From: Candidatus Poribacteria bacterium
GTDB taxonomy: Bacteria; Poribacteria; DTPJ01; WJIO01
DNA length: 32,507 nt
Assembly: GCA_014730235.1 (NCBI GenBank)
Contig: WJIO01000394.1
Span: 1 to 32,507, forward strand
Reading direction: 5' to 3'
Shown here: piece by piece, positions 24,441 through 32,507 of the stretch
Position numbering within the stretch: the stretch's first letter is position 1
How the letters are laid out: every line of letters begins with the position of its first letter
The notes under the pieces: generated by a model
Told to the model about the DNA's origin: nothing
The model's input: the letters and a program-made list of their open reading frames with translations, nothing else
Database searches by the model: none
Program-made: the position numbers and the translations under genes

Positions 24441-25469
24441 TCATCCCCTTTCAGAGCCTTCTAATTCCGGCATACGCTGCAAGGTTTTTTCCATTAGTTT
24501 AACGGTGTTCTGGAAATCCTTTAGATTAAGCATTCCCACTGGCGAATGTATATACCTGATTGGCACAGCCACTGTAACCGATGGCACGCCGCTCCTTGCC
24601 CGATGAATAGCCCCGGAATCTGTTCCACCTGTAACAGTGCGCTTAAATTGATAAGGGATGCCCTCTTTTTCAGCCGTATTCACCAGCAATTTCACCAGGC
24701 GTTTGTCACTGATAACTGATCTATCCATAACGGTTATGGCCGGGCCTCCACCCATATTGGTTGATGGGCTTACATCCCGCTTTGTAGGCATGTCACCAGC
24801 AGTTGTGCCTTCTAGGGCAAATGCAAAGTCGGGATTAAGCGCATAAGCCGCTACCCCGGCCCCGCGCAGTCCCAGTTCCTCCTGAACGGTGAAAACACCA
24901 TGAAGCGTGAAGGGATAGCTGCCTTTAAGCAGTTCTATCAATACAGCACATCCCGCCCGATCGTCAAAGGCCTTTCCGGTTGCTATGTCACCACTTTGTG
25001 AAAATTTAGTAGCAAAGATAGCCGTATATCCTTCTTTTGCCGTCTTTTTTGCATCGTCTTTGGAACTAGCGCCCACATCAATTCCCATGTCGTCGGATTT
25101 AACTACTTTTCCCCTGTCACCGGAGCTTTTAAGGTGTATGGGTTTCAAACCGATCACACCGGGTGATTTCTTTTCTCCCACCATTACCCTCTTGGACAGC
25201 AGAACCCTGTCATCAATGCCACCGATCTTTTTAAATTTCAGAAAACCCTTTGAGTCAATAGAATCTATGAAGAAACCCACCTCATCCATATGCGCTGCCA
25301 CCATAACCTTAAGGTTATTTTCTGTGCCCTTTTTAGTAGCAAAGAGATTGCCTATGGTATCGGTATATACTTTATCCACATGGGGTTTTAGTTCATCTCT
25401 GATAATATTTCTTATTTCGGTTTCGTAGCCCGAAATACCGGCTGCATTGGATAGTTTCTCTAAAAGCAT
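24441..25469 (-). CDS. M42 family metallopeptidase (downstream copy)
   Basis: The 342-residue protein is an M42 aminopeptidase of the FrvX/TET type, usually large self-compartmentalised cytosolic oligomers that trim peptides. Ligand motifs of a two-metal site are intact: VAAHMDEVGF (His60), GKAFDDRAG, the catalytic pair in TVQEELGLRG, FALEGTTAGD, and the last ligand in RYIHSPVG. The start has a perfect GGAGG seven bases upstream. It overlaps the other M42 gene by 10 nt. The two proteins share the fold but differ clearly in sequence, so they look like an old duplication, perhaps forming a mixed complex or splitting substrates. Confidence 0.93.
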   Translation of the reverse strand: MLLEKLSNAAGISGYETEIRNIIRDELKPHVDKVYTDTIGNLFATKKGTENNLKVMVAAHMDEVGFFIDSIDSKGFLKFKKIGGIDDRVLLSKRVMVGEKKSPGVIGLKPIHLKSSGDRGKVVKSDDMGIDVGASSKDDAKKTAKEGYTAIFATKFSQSGDIATGKAFDDRAGCAVLIELLKGSYPFTLHGVFTVQEELGLRGAGVAAYALNPDFAFALEGTTAGDMPTKRDVSPSTNMGGGPAITVMDRSVISDKRLVKLLVNTAEKEGIPYQFKRTVTGGTDSGAIHRARSGVPSVTVAVPIRYIHSPVGMLNLKDFQNTVKLMEKTLQRMPELEGSERG

Positions 25470-26518
25470 TTCAAATCCTCCAGAAAAGCGGAGTCCAGTT
25501 CAGAAATAAATACGCTCAGAAGTTCCGCCAGATTCTTTATATCCACCAGCTTAAGTAGTTCCACTGTAGAGTGCATATTCCGCAGGGGTATTGATAATAA
25601 TCCCGAAGGTATACCCACTTGGCTGACCTGAAGGGAATAAGCGTCTGTTCCGCCGGGATATGGAGCATATTCTGATTGGTTAGGTATGCTGTATTCGCTG
25701 GCCAGATCGCATAATTTCTTACTGATTTTGGGATGAAAGTTAGGGCCTATGCCAATGGCCGGACCCTTACCCAGTTCATATGATCTTTGCTCTGGTATTC
25801 CAGGTCCGTCACCAAAGGTAACATCTATAGCAATGGCCAAATCCGGCTCGATCCTGAAAGCCGTACTCATAGCCCCCAGTCCTGAAACTTCCTCCTGTGC
25901 TGTGGCCACAGCGTAAACATCCCACTGATGCCGTCGTATCTGCAATCTTCTCAGCGTTTCCACTAGGGAGGCTACACCAGCCCTATCATCCATGGCCTGC
26001 ATGGCCAGACATCCATTGGACAGTTCGATAAATTCGCTCTCGATTTTCGCCAGTGTTCCCACTTCGACCATCTTTTCCAATTCTTCTTTAGACCTGCCGG
26101 TGTCAATATACATGTCCGAAATGCTGATGACTTTATTACTTTCACCGGATTCCTGGAGGTGCGGCGGCTTCGCGCCTATAACCCCATCAATAATCTCTTT
26201 ACCCATTATATGCACCCGTTGACCCGGTAATATGGATTCGTCTATACCACCGATCTTTGTCATGTGCATAAATCCGCCATCTTCTATTTTTGTGATCATC
26301 AACCCGATTTGATCCAGATGAGCGGCTAAAAGTATTTTATAACGTCTGCCATCGGTCTGTTCACCACGTTTTAAAGCTACAACACTTCCAAGACCGTCAG
26401 CTTTTATTTCATCGGAATAGGTACTAAGATGTTTTACCGTCACATCCTCAGCCTTTTCCTCGAAACCTGAGATACCCCAGGCTTCTGTCAGTTCCTGCAA
26501 TACATCTTTAAGTTCCAA
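25460..26518 (-). CDS. M42 family metallopeptidase (upstream copy)
   Basis: This second M42 peptidase has 352 residues and keeps all ligand motifs: LAAHLDQIGL, AMDDRAGV, TAQEEVSGLGA, AIDVTFGDGPG and NMHSTVELL. It starts with TTG at 26518, with AAAGGAGG nine bases upstream, a site that lies inside the end of the CapA-like gene (11-nt overlap). The identity of the first ATG therefore does not matter: no in-frame ATG is available near it. Cytosolic peptide trimming is the expected role; its physiological partner in this operon is unknown. Confidence 0.93.
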   Translation of the reverse strand: MELKDVLQELTEAWGISGFEEKAEDVTVKHLSTYSDEIKADGLGSVVALKRGEQTDGRRYKILLAAHLDQIGLMITKIEDGGFMHMTKIGGIDESILPGQRVHIMGKEIIDGVIGAKPPHLQESGESNKVISISDMYIDTGRSKEELEKMVEVGTLAKIESEFIELSNGCLAMQAMDDRAGVASLVETLRRLQIRRHQWDVYAVATAQEEVSGLGAMSTAFRIEPDLAIAIDVTFGDGPGIPEQRSYELGKGPAIGIGPNFHPKISKKLCDLASEYSIPNQSEYAPYPGGTDAYSLQVSQVGIPSGLLSIPLRNMHSTVELLKLVDIKNLAELLSVFISELDSAFLEDLKCF

Positions 26519-27644
26519 CTAGCACTGCCTCCTTTCTGAGGATTCTAGCCTTGTTATTGTCCAGTAATAAATCTGTGCCAAGATAACCGGAAAGCTTTAT
26601 TAATTCATGGAGTATTGATTCTGCCTCTGCACCAAAAGCTATCGCAGGACGATATTCAGCAGGATCAATAATTACAGGTATAAATTCAGCTTCTTTTACT
26701 CCCTCTTTATGCAGTTTACATCTAAGCATAAGACCCCGACGCACCCGATTACCCCGCTGGTCAAATACAAAATTTCCCATGCTGTAACAAATGATACTGT
26801 TTTTATATAATTCCACGCCCTGAATAACGTGGGGATGATGGCCGATGACCAGATCTGCCCCTGATTCCACTGTCATATGAGCCAGATGTCTTGTCATATA
26901 GTCAGGATGATCAGAATACTCCCAACCCCAATGGAATGATACTATAACAATATCGGAGTTTTCTTTTGCCTTTTGCAGGTCAATAAGTATATCATGACTT
27001 CGGGATATTGCTACTCCCGGTTGATTTTCCTGGGCTTCTACAACCTTATGAAATTTATATGTATAAGCTAAAAACGCGACATTAACACCGTTGATATTAA
27101 AATTAGCGGAACGTCTTGCATTAATGGAATTTGAACCTGCGCCAGCATATCGGATACCGTTATGTGAAAGTATATCCAGGGTTTCCAGCAATGCGACGCT
27201 TCCATAATCCATAGCGTGATTATTTGCCAGGGAAACCACGTCAATTCCAGCGGATTTAAGGCTTTTTATAACTTCTGTCTCTGCTCGAAAAGTTACTTCC
27301 TTTTCCTTATCAGCAGTGCCTGATGAAGATATAGGGCATTCCAGGTTACCGAAAGTTAGATCAGCAGATTTCATAATTTCAGCCACATTTTTAAAGGGAA
27401 ATTCGTATCCTGATGCTAATATTCTTTTCCCCACACCACGAGAGAGCATTATATCACCGGCTGCAACAAAGATTATATCTGATGTCTTTTCTTCTTTGTT
27501 GCCTTCCGCTTTTACCTGCACAATCGGCACTGGGGCTTGATAAACTACTGGTTCATGCTCAACAGAATTTCTGTTGAAGATTATAATTACACCTGAGCTA
27601 ATAAAAAATAATGTAAAAAGTAATATATTCGTTAAGTGTTTCAT
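26508..27644 (-). CDS. CapA family (poly-gamma-glutamate synthesis-like) protein
   Basis: The 378-residue protein starts with a membrane anchor (ILLFTLFFISSGVIIIF) and then has a calcineurin-like PGA_cap domain: AAGDIMLSRGVG, FGNLECPIS, SLANNHAMDYG, VSFHWGWEY, GHHPHVIQG and YSMGNFVFD. These are the metal-ligand and substrate positions of the CapA/PgsA capsule family. True capsule synthesis needs CapB and CapC, which are not here, so a cell-surface phosphoesterase or amidase-like role is as likely. It is the first gene of the long minus-strand chain. No good ribosome site is visible before the ATG. Confidence 0.92.
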   Translation of the reverse strand: MKHLTNILLFTLFFISSGVIIIFNRNSVEHEPVVYQAPVPIVQVKAEGNKEEKTSDIIFVAAGDIMLSRGVGKRILASGYEFPFKNVAEIMKSADLTFGNLECPISSSGTADKEKEVTFRAETEVIKSLKSAGIDVVSLANNHAMDYGSVALLETLDILSHNGIRYAGAGSNSINARRSANFNINGVNVAFLAYTYKFHKVVEAQENQPGVAISRSHDILIDLQKAKENSDIVIVSFHWGWEYSDHPDYMTRHLAHMTVESGADLVIGHHPHVIQGVELYKNSIICYSMGNFVFDQRGNRVRRGLMLRCKLHKEGVKEAEFIPVIIDPAEYRPAIAFGAEAESILHELIKLSGYLGTDLLLDNNKARILRKEAVLVGT

Positions 27645-27756
27645 AGTATTTTTGTCATTTGAATAATCCTATTTTTTATTCAGCAAATTGAGTTTATATC
27701 TGTGACCAAGAGTCTATCATAAAGATGATGGCATGTCAACTGAGTACCTGAAGTTC

Positions 27757-28015
27757 CAAGCATAAATTTTACATCCCTGTGTTATTGCGAAGAACTGGGG
27801 TAATAAATAAAGTTTGGTTCCTTCGGGTTCAATGTGTTAAAGATAAGAGACTTCTATATGCTGTCATTCCTGCGGAAGCAGGAATCCAGTCTTCTAAAAT
27901 AGTGTTTTTCTGTATTCCTGCTTCCGCAGGAATGACAGGCTGAGAAAATTTTCAAATTATTACCATACTCAAGCCGGAAGAGCCAAAGTTTTCATGGACA
28001 TAAATTTTATGCTTG
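27757..28015. repeat. 259-bp MITE-like element with nested inverted repeats
   Basis: Outer ends CAAGCATAAATTTTA (27757-27771) and TAAATTTTATGCTTG (28001-28015) are complementary with one mismatch. Inner ends TTGGTTCCTTCGGGTTCA and TCAAGCCGGAAGAGCCAA (27964-27987 region) form a second inverted pair. Two oppositely placed TCATTCCTGC-type hairpins (27862-27888 and 27912-27936) lie in the middle and together make one long inverted repeat (27861-27938). There is no transposase. The left arm is shared with 93-149. Confidence 0.72.
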
Positions 28016-28032
28016 AATTTAATTGTTATCCC

Positions 28033-28062
28033 TTGACAAAAACATTGTAATTATGCCAAAAT
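28033..28062 (+). promoter_or_regulatory. Candidate sigma70-type promoter for the activase gene
   Basis: A perfect TTGACA (28033-28038) is followed by an 18-nt spacer and CAAAAT (28057-28062, four of six -10 matches). Transcription would start near 28069, leaving a leader of about 200 nt. Confidence 0.35.
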
Positions 28063-28268
28063 AATACTGATGTATAGCTGGATATTGATAATTGGATAAC
28101 TCTTTTCCTTTTTCTGACTACTTTTGTCACGCCTCATAACCATTGCAATTCTTACCAATCTTAAGGACAATGGATTTAACTAAAAATTAATCGATTTATA
28201 AACTTAAATTGAGGCAAAAGCGAGAATTTTTAAGGCCAGATTATGAAATTATGAGGGAAAACAAATAA

Positions 28269-31200
28269 ATGATAGATATTGGTATAGACATCGGCTCAGT
28301 GAGTGTTAAAGTTGCTGCCGTTAGTGATAAAGAAGATAAAGAATTATTGAAGAAATTTGCCGCTGAAAGTGAGTCTTTTTTCACTATTGAAAGCGAGAAT
28401 AATTCCTCTTTGCTTGATGGTATGTCTGTTGTGGTATCAAACTATAAACGTATAAGAGGTATGCCTGTTCAATCAACCTATGAACTTCTGGATGAACTTT
28501 ATAAATATATACCGGAGGATACAATCCGAAGTATAAGGGTTACCGGGGCAGGTGGCAGATTAATCAGTCAGATATTGAGTATACCTTTTGAAAATGATTT
28601 CCGGACTGTAGCTCAAGGAGCAGGAATACTGTATCCTGAAGTTAAAAATGTTTTTGAGATGGGTGGGGAAAATTCCAAATATATAAGCATAGAAGTGGAT
28701 GAAGATGACAGAATCGTTGGCATCCAGGATTATGAAAAGAATGGCGAATGTGCAGCAGGTACAGGCTCTTTTATGGATCAGCAGGCGACAAGGCTTATGT
28801 GTGAAATAGAAGAAGTGGGCGATATTGTTATGAATGCAGGTAAAGCCGCCAATATCGCCGGTAGATGTTCTGTTTTCGCCAAGTCGGATATGATCCACGC
28901 CCAACAAGAAGGCGTGCAGACTCCCGAAATTCTCAAAGGTCTTTGCGATGCTGTGGTAAGGAACTTCAAGGGAACTATATTTAAAAATAGAAAACTCCAG
29001 CCCAAAGTAGCTTTTATTGGTGGTGTAGCAGCTAACAAAGGGGTTGTCCAGGCCATGCAGTCGCTTTTTGAATTAAGCGACGAAGAATTTTTCGTTCCGG
29101 GATATTACGCCTGGGTAAGCGCTATAGGTGCTGCCCTTCTAAGTAAGGACACCAAAGAAAATTCAAAACCTGAAAGCATCAATGTTATGGCCGATTATTC
29201 GGAATCAAAAGAGCAGGATTTTCCATCTCTTTCACCCCTGGATACCAGCAAGATAACACTTCTGCGGGACAGGATAAAGCCATATTCCTTTGATGATAAG
29301 GATTTACCCGTAGATGCATATATAGGAATAGACGTGGGATCAGTCAGCACCAATCTTGTAGCTGTAGACGACAACGGCGATGTTATCATGGAAATATACG
29401 TGGCTACAGAGGGTAATCCCATCGGTGTTGTAACCAGAAACCTCAGAAAGATGGGAGAGGAAATCGGTGATAAAGTCACCGTTAAAGGCGTTGGAACAAC
29501 TGGTTCGGGTAGAGAGCTAGCCGGGGTTCTTGTAGGTGCTGATACCATAAACGACGAAATAACAGCTCATAAAACCGGAGCTACTCACATTGCCGACAAA
29601 CTCACCGGCAAGCGACCTGATACTATATTTGAAATCGGTGGGCAGGATTCCAAATACATAAGCATACAGGATGATGTGGTGGTGGACTTTACCATGAACG
29701 AAGCCTGCGCCGCCGGTACGGGATCATTTCTGGAAGAACAGGCTGAAAAGCTTGGCCTGAATATCAAGGGTGAATTTGCTGAGTTAGCCCTTAGCTCTAA
29801 AAATCCTATCAGGTTGGGTGAAAGATGCACCGTCTTTATGGAAAAAGACCTGAATCCCTATTTACAGAAAGGCGCAAAGGTAGAAGACCTGGTGGCAGGA
29901 CTGGCTTATTCCATTGCCACAAACTACCTTAACAGAGTCGTAAGGGGAAGATACGTCGGTAAATCCATATTCTTCCAGGGTGGAACTGCATATAACGACT
30001 CAGTAGTAGCAGCTTTTTCCACTATACTGGAACAGGAGATAATAGTTCCGCCGCATAATGGTGTTATGGGTGCTATTGGTGCAGCCCTGCTGGTGCGGGA
30101 AAAAAAGCTGGCTTCAGATGATAAAGAAACTACTTTTAACGGTTACGATCTGGACAAAGTTGATTATAATATAAGGTCTTTTACATGCCCCGGATGCTCC
30201 AACCACTGCGATATACAGGAAGTAAGGGTTGGTGATGAAAGAACCTACTGGGGGGACAAATGCTCTGACCGATACCGAAAACGCTCAAAAACAGATAAAG
30301 AACCGGTTATCCCTGACTTTGTAACTATCAGGGAAGAGCTTTTACTTCAGGGATATGATGAGGACAAAGCTGATTCAGGTAAAACAAAAATTGGTATTCC
30401 CAGGGCCATGTATACATATGACCTGTTCCCTTTCTGGAATACTTTCCTCTCAGAACTGGGTTTTGATGTGGTGCTTTCTGACAAAAGCAGCAAGAAAGTC
30501 ATCAACTACGGCATAGACAGTGTGGTAGCTGAACCATGTTTCCCTATCAAGCTTATCCACGGGCATGTTATGGACTTGCTCGATAAAAATGTTGATTACA
30601 TCTTTATCCCTAACATGCTGAATATGGAAACAGAGTTTATGGATGTAAACTCCCACGTTTGCCCATGGGGTCAGACCATGACATTTGTAATCGGTCATAC
30701 ACCCATGATGGAAGGCCGTAAGGATATGCTCCTTCAGCCTACTATTGAATTCAGGAAAGGTAGGGATGAAGTAGCTAATTCCCTGCAGGATTTGGGAAAG
30801 AAATTTGATATTAACAAAAGGCAAATAAATCAAGCCCTGGATAGTGCCTATGAAAGCCAGAAGGAATTTCAGGATAACCTATTAGAGATGGGTCAGGAAG
30901 CTATCAGAAAGCTGGATGAAGATAATGAACTGGGTATAGTTATCGTGGGTCGCAGTTATAACATATACGATCCGGGGGTAAATCTTGGCATACCCAGGAA
31001 ACTTCGTAGTTACTACGGTGTAAATGTTATACCCATGGATTTCCTGCCTATCAAGGGCGTTGATATAAAAGATATAAACAAGAATATGTACTGGAATTAT
31101 GGTAAAAAGATACTCCAGTCAGCCAAAATAGTTGATCAACACCCTAACTTACATATTATATACATAACCAACTTCAAGTGTGGTCCTGATTCTTATATTA

Positions 31201-31361
31201 AACACTTTATTCGGGAAGCGTCAGGGGGTAAGCCCTTCCTTTCACTTCAGTTTGATGGTCACAGCAACGATGCCGGTTTTATGACCCGGTGTGAGGCATA
31301 CTTGGACAGCAAAGGATTTTTAAGATGGTGGAAACGACAGGAAGCAGCAGCGTTAGTGTAG
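28269..31361 (+). CDS. Double acyl-CoA dehydratase activase with DUF2229 domain
   Basis: The 1030-residue protein has two BadF/BadG/BcrA/BcrD-type ATPase (ASKHA) domains: 1-295 (GIDIGSVSVK, MGGENSKYIS, Cys161 and Cys200) and 350-610 (GIDVGSVSTN, IGGQDSKYIS, Cys480 and Cys520). A cysteine cluster follows (CPGCSNHC at 640-647, Cys665), then a DUF2229 region (about 705-1030). In single-domain activases such as HgdC, two Cys per subunit bridge one [4Fe-4S] cluster across a dimer. Here both domains keep the pair, so the cluster could sit within one chain. The usual role is ATP-driven electron transfer at very low potential to a partner iron-sulfur protein. GAGG lies 12 nt before the ATG. The partner gene overlaps the 3' end. 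Confidence 0.88.
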   Translation: MIDIGIDIGSVSVKVAAVSDKEDKELLKKFAAESESFFTIESENNSSLLDGMSVVVSNYKRIRGMPVQSTYELLDELYKYIPEDTIRSIRVTGAGGRLISQILSIPFENDFRTVAQGAGILYPEVKNVFEMGGENSKYISIEVDEDDRIVGIQDYEKNGECAAGTGSFMDQQATRLMCEIEEVGDIVMNAGKAANIAGRCSVFAKSDMIHAQQEGVQTPEILKGLCDAVVRNFKGTIFKNRKLQPKVAFIGGVAANKGVVQAMQSLFELSDEEFFVPGYYAWVSAIGAALLSKDTKENSKPESINVMADYSESKEQDFPSLSPLDTSKITLLRDRIKPYSFDDKDLPVDAYIGIDVGSVSTNLVAVDDNGDVIMEIYVATEGNPIGVVTRNLRKMGEEIGDKVTVKGVGTTGSGRELAGVLVGADTINDEITAHKTGATHIADKLTGKRPDTIFEIGGQDSKYISIQDDVVVDFTMNEACAAGTGSFLEEQAEKLGLNIKGEFAELALSSKNPIRLGERCTVFMEKDLNPYLQKGAKVEDLVAGLAYSIATNYLNRVVRGRYVGKSIFFQGGTAYNDSVVAAFSTILEQEIIVPPHNGVMGAIGAALLVREKKLASDDKETTFNGYDLDKVDYNIRSFTCPGCSNHCDIQEVRVGDERTYWGDKCSDRYRKRSKTDKEPVIPDFVTIREELLLQGYDEDKADSGKTKIGIPRAMYTYDLFPFWNTFLSELGFDVVLSDKSSKKVINYGIDSVVAEPCFPIKLIHGHVMDLLDKNVDYIFIPNMLNMETEFMDVNSHVCPWGQTMTFVIGHTPMMEGRKDMLLQPTIEFRKGRDEVANSLQDLGKKFDINKRQINQALDSAYESQKEFQDNLLEMGQEAIRKLDEDNELGIVIVGRSYNIYDPGVNLGIPRKLRSYYGVNVIPMDFLPIKGVDIKDINKNMYWNYGKKILQSAKIVDQHPNLHIIYITNFKCGPDSYIKHFIREASGGKPFLSLQFDGHSNDAGFMTRCEAYLDSKGFLRWWKRQEAAALV

Positions 31362-32507
31362 AAGAAAAAACTATCGAAGGAAGAACACTATATGTACCAC
31401 CTATGGCATATGACGGGGCCAAATTGATCTCCGCAGCCATGAGGTCTATAGGTATAGATGCCAGAATCTTCCCCCCAGCAGACGAAAGAACCCTGGAATT
31501 AGGTGCTAAGTATACCTCCGGGGATGAATGTTACCCGGAAAAGGTGACATTGGGTGATTTCATGAAAGTTGTGGAACAACCCGGATTTAAACCTGAAAAA
31601 ACGGCTTTCTTTATGCCGTCAGCCGGAGGCCCCTGCCGATTTGGTCAATATGCAAGCTTGGCTGAAAAAGTTCTGGTAGAGCTTGGTTACGATGATGTGC
31701 TTATTCTATCGCCTACCAGCACCAACAGTTATGATGAATTAGGAGAAAACTCCAGTGAAGTCATCAGAACTGCATGGCGTGCTGTGGTATCTTCGGATAT
31801 AGTGCGAAAACTTCTGTTGAAAACCCGTCCTTATGAAGTTAATCAGGGAGATACAGAAGAAGCCTATGAAACAAGCCTTAATGAGCTAGAAGTAATTTTT
31901 GAGAAAAAAGGTATCTCTGACAGGCAGAGAATGAGCCAGTTGCACGATGCTCATCTGATTATAAGAGACAGATTCAGAAAGATCCCCGCAAAATATGATC
32001 CCGAATTTCCCCTGATCGGGCTTGTAGGTGAAATCTTCTGCCGCCTGAATAATTTTAGCAACGAAAATCTTTCCAAAGTTATGGAAAAACACGGTGCAGA
32101 AACCTGGTTGGCTGGTATTGCCGAATGGATATGGTATACAAACTATGATCAGTTAGAAAGACTCAGGAAAGCCGGTAAACGTTTTTCAACCCAGATGGCC
32201 TGGGCAAAAATTAAAAACCAGTTCCAGAGGGCAGACGAACATCATTTGATGGATATTTACAAAGAAGATTTCAAGGGATATGAAGAGGTGGATGACATAA
32301 AGGAAGTTCTAGAAAACAGCCGACCTTATTTACCCCATTACGGATGTCTGGGTGAAATGGTATTAAGTGTCGGTGGATCTATATACCTCTATGAAAAAGG
32401 CGTTGACGGTATAGCCGACATAAGTCCCTTTACCTGTATGAACGGTATAGCTTCCGAAGCTGTTTTTCCCCATGTGTCCAGAGATCATGAAAATATACCT
32501 ATAAGGA
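31325..32507 (+). CDS. 2-hydroxyacyl-CoA dehydratase-like iron-sulfur partner (partial, runs off window)
   Basis: An open frame from the ATG at 31325 reads to the window end without a stop (394 codons). It overlaps the activase gene by 37 nt in another frame and has AGGA about eight bases upstream. The N-terminal part reads TLYVPPMAYDGAKLISAAMR, then SGDECYPEKVTLGDF, SAGGPCRFGQYA, HYGCLGEMVLSVGGS and DISPFTCMNGIASE, with cysteines in the places used by the D-component and by double-cubane-cluster proteins of this superfamily. It probably receives electrons from the activase. The frame is tightly conserved in pattern and lies in the same operon, so it is a real gene. Its substrate is not known; many such pairs remain unassigned. 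Confidence 0.85.
   Translation, partial: MVETTGSSSVSVEEKTIEGRTLYVPPMAYDGAKLISAAMRSIGIDARIFPPADERTLELGAKYTSGDECYPEKVTLGDFMKVVEQPGFKPEKTAFFMPSAGGPCRFGQYASLAEKVLVELGYDDVLILSPTSTNSYDELGENSSEVIRTAWRAVVSSDIVRKLLLKTRPYEVNQGDTEEAYETSLNELEVIFEKKGISDRQRMSQLHDAHLIIRDRFRKIPAKYDPEFPLIGLVGEIFCRLNNFSNENLSKVMEKHGAETWLAGIAEWIWYTNYDQLERLRKAGKRFSTQMAWAKIKNQFQRADEHHLMDIYKEDFKGYEEVDDIKEVLENSRPYLPHYGCLGEMVLSVGGSIYLYEKGVDGIADISPFTCMNGIASEAVFPHVSRDHENIPIR

Larger units (their letters stand above)
27645..28268. other. Divergent spacer with a large repeat element
   Basis: No gene is seen. The spacer lies between the CapA-like gene (-) and the activase gene (+). It holds the 27757-28015 inverted-repeat element and a candidate promoter at 28033-28062, followed by a leader of about 200 nt in which I see no known riboswitch. 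Confidence 0.6.

Noticed and set aside
24211-24606. Plus-strand frame of 131 codons over the M42/SbcD junction
   Set aside because: It is antisense to two clear genes. It shares NSARSERAEF with SbcD only because of the palindrome.
27861-27938. CRISPR-like array from repeated TCATTCCTGC blocks
   Set aside because: Only two copies, in inverted orientation, each a hairpin with no regular spacers and no cas genes nearby. It is an inverted-repeat element.

Overview
This is an AT-rich bacterial chromosomal segment with genes on both strands, mostly the minus strand. It carries a Bat (Batch VWA/TPR) operon, exported and lipid-modified proteins, two-component signalling with a cobalamin-binding partner, and a 2-hydroxyacyl-CoA dehydratase-activase type iron-sulfur system. 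The last of these points to an organism with anaerobic or low-oxygen metabolism. No gene identifies the species. Intergenic spaces are rich in short inverted-repeat (MITE/REP-like) elements.

Layout. 1-377 is a non-coding, repeat-rich start. 378-2624 (+) encodes a glycerophosphodiester phosphodiesterase, a membrane-anchored transglutaminase-like protein and a CDP-alcohol phosphatidyltransferase. 2595-8015 (-) is a tightly packed batA-batB-batC-batD-batE operon without moxR or a DUF58 gene. 8193-13591 (-) is a signalling operon. In transcription order it holds a cobalamin-binding protein with the Wx9EH motif of CarH photoreceptors, a hybrid histidine kinase, a receiver-GAF-PAS-histidine kinase, and a secreted carbohydrate-binding-like protein whose frame is broken by one TGA codon. 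13592-14059 is a repeat-rich spacer. 14060-14824 (+) is an HpcH/HpaI-family aldolase.

14810-17792 (-) holds a phosphohexomutase, two tRNA genes (anticodons CAT and CAC) and a DUF72 (YecE-like) gene, probably one transcription unit. 17964-27644 (-) is a long chain of closely spaced or overlapping genes: CapA-like protein, two M42 aminopeptidases, an SbcD-like nuclease, an SbcC/Rad50-like ATPase, an M24-fold protein, a short-chain dehydrogenase and a lipoprotein. 28269 to the right edge (+) encodes a double-activase/DUF2229 protein and the start of its dehydratase-like partner, which runs off the window.

The most interesting points are: the CarH-like B12 module wired to hybrid kinases; the in-frame TGA followed by a SECIS-like hairpin in the carbohydrate-binding-like gene; a perfect 37-bp palindrome inside sbcD, whose family cleaves hairpins; an SbcC-like ATPase without a zinc hook; and several families of intergenic inverted-repeat elements.
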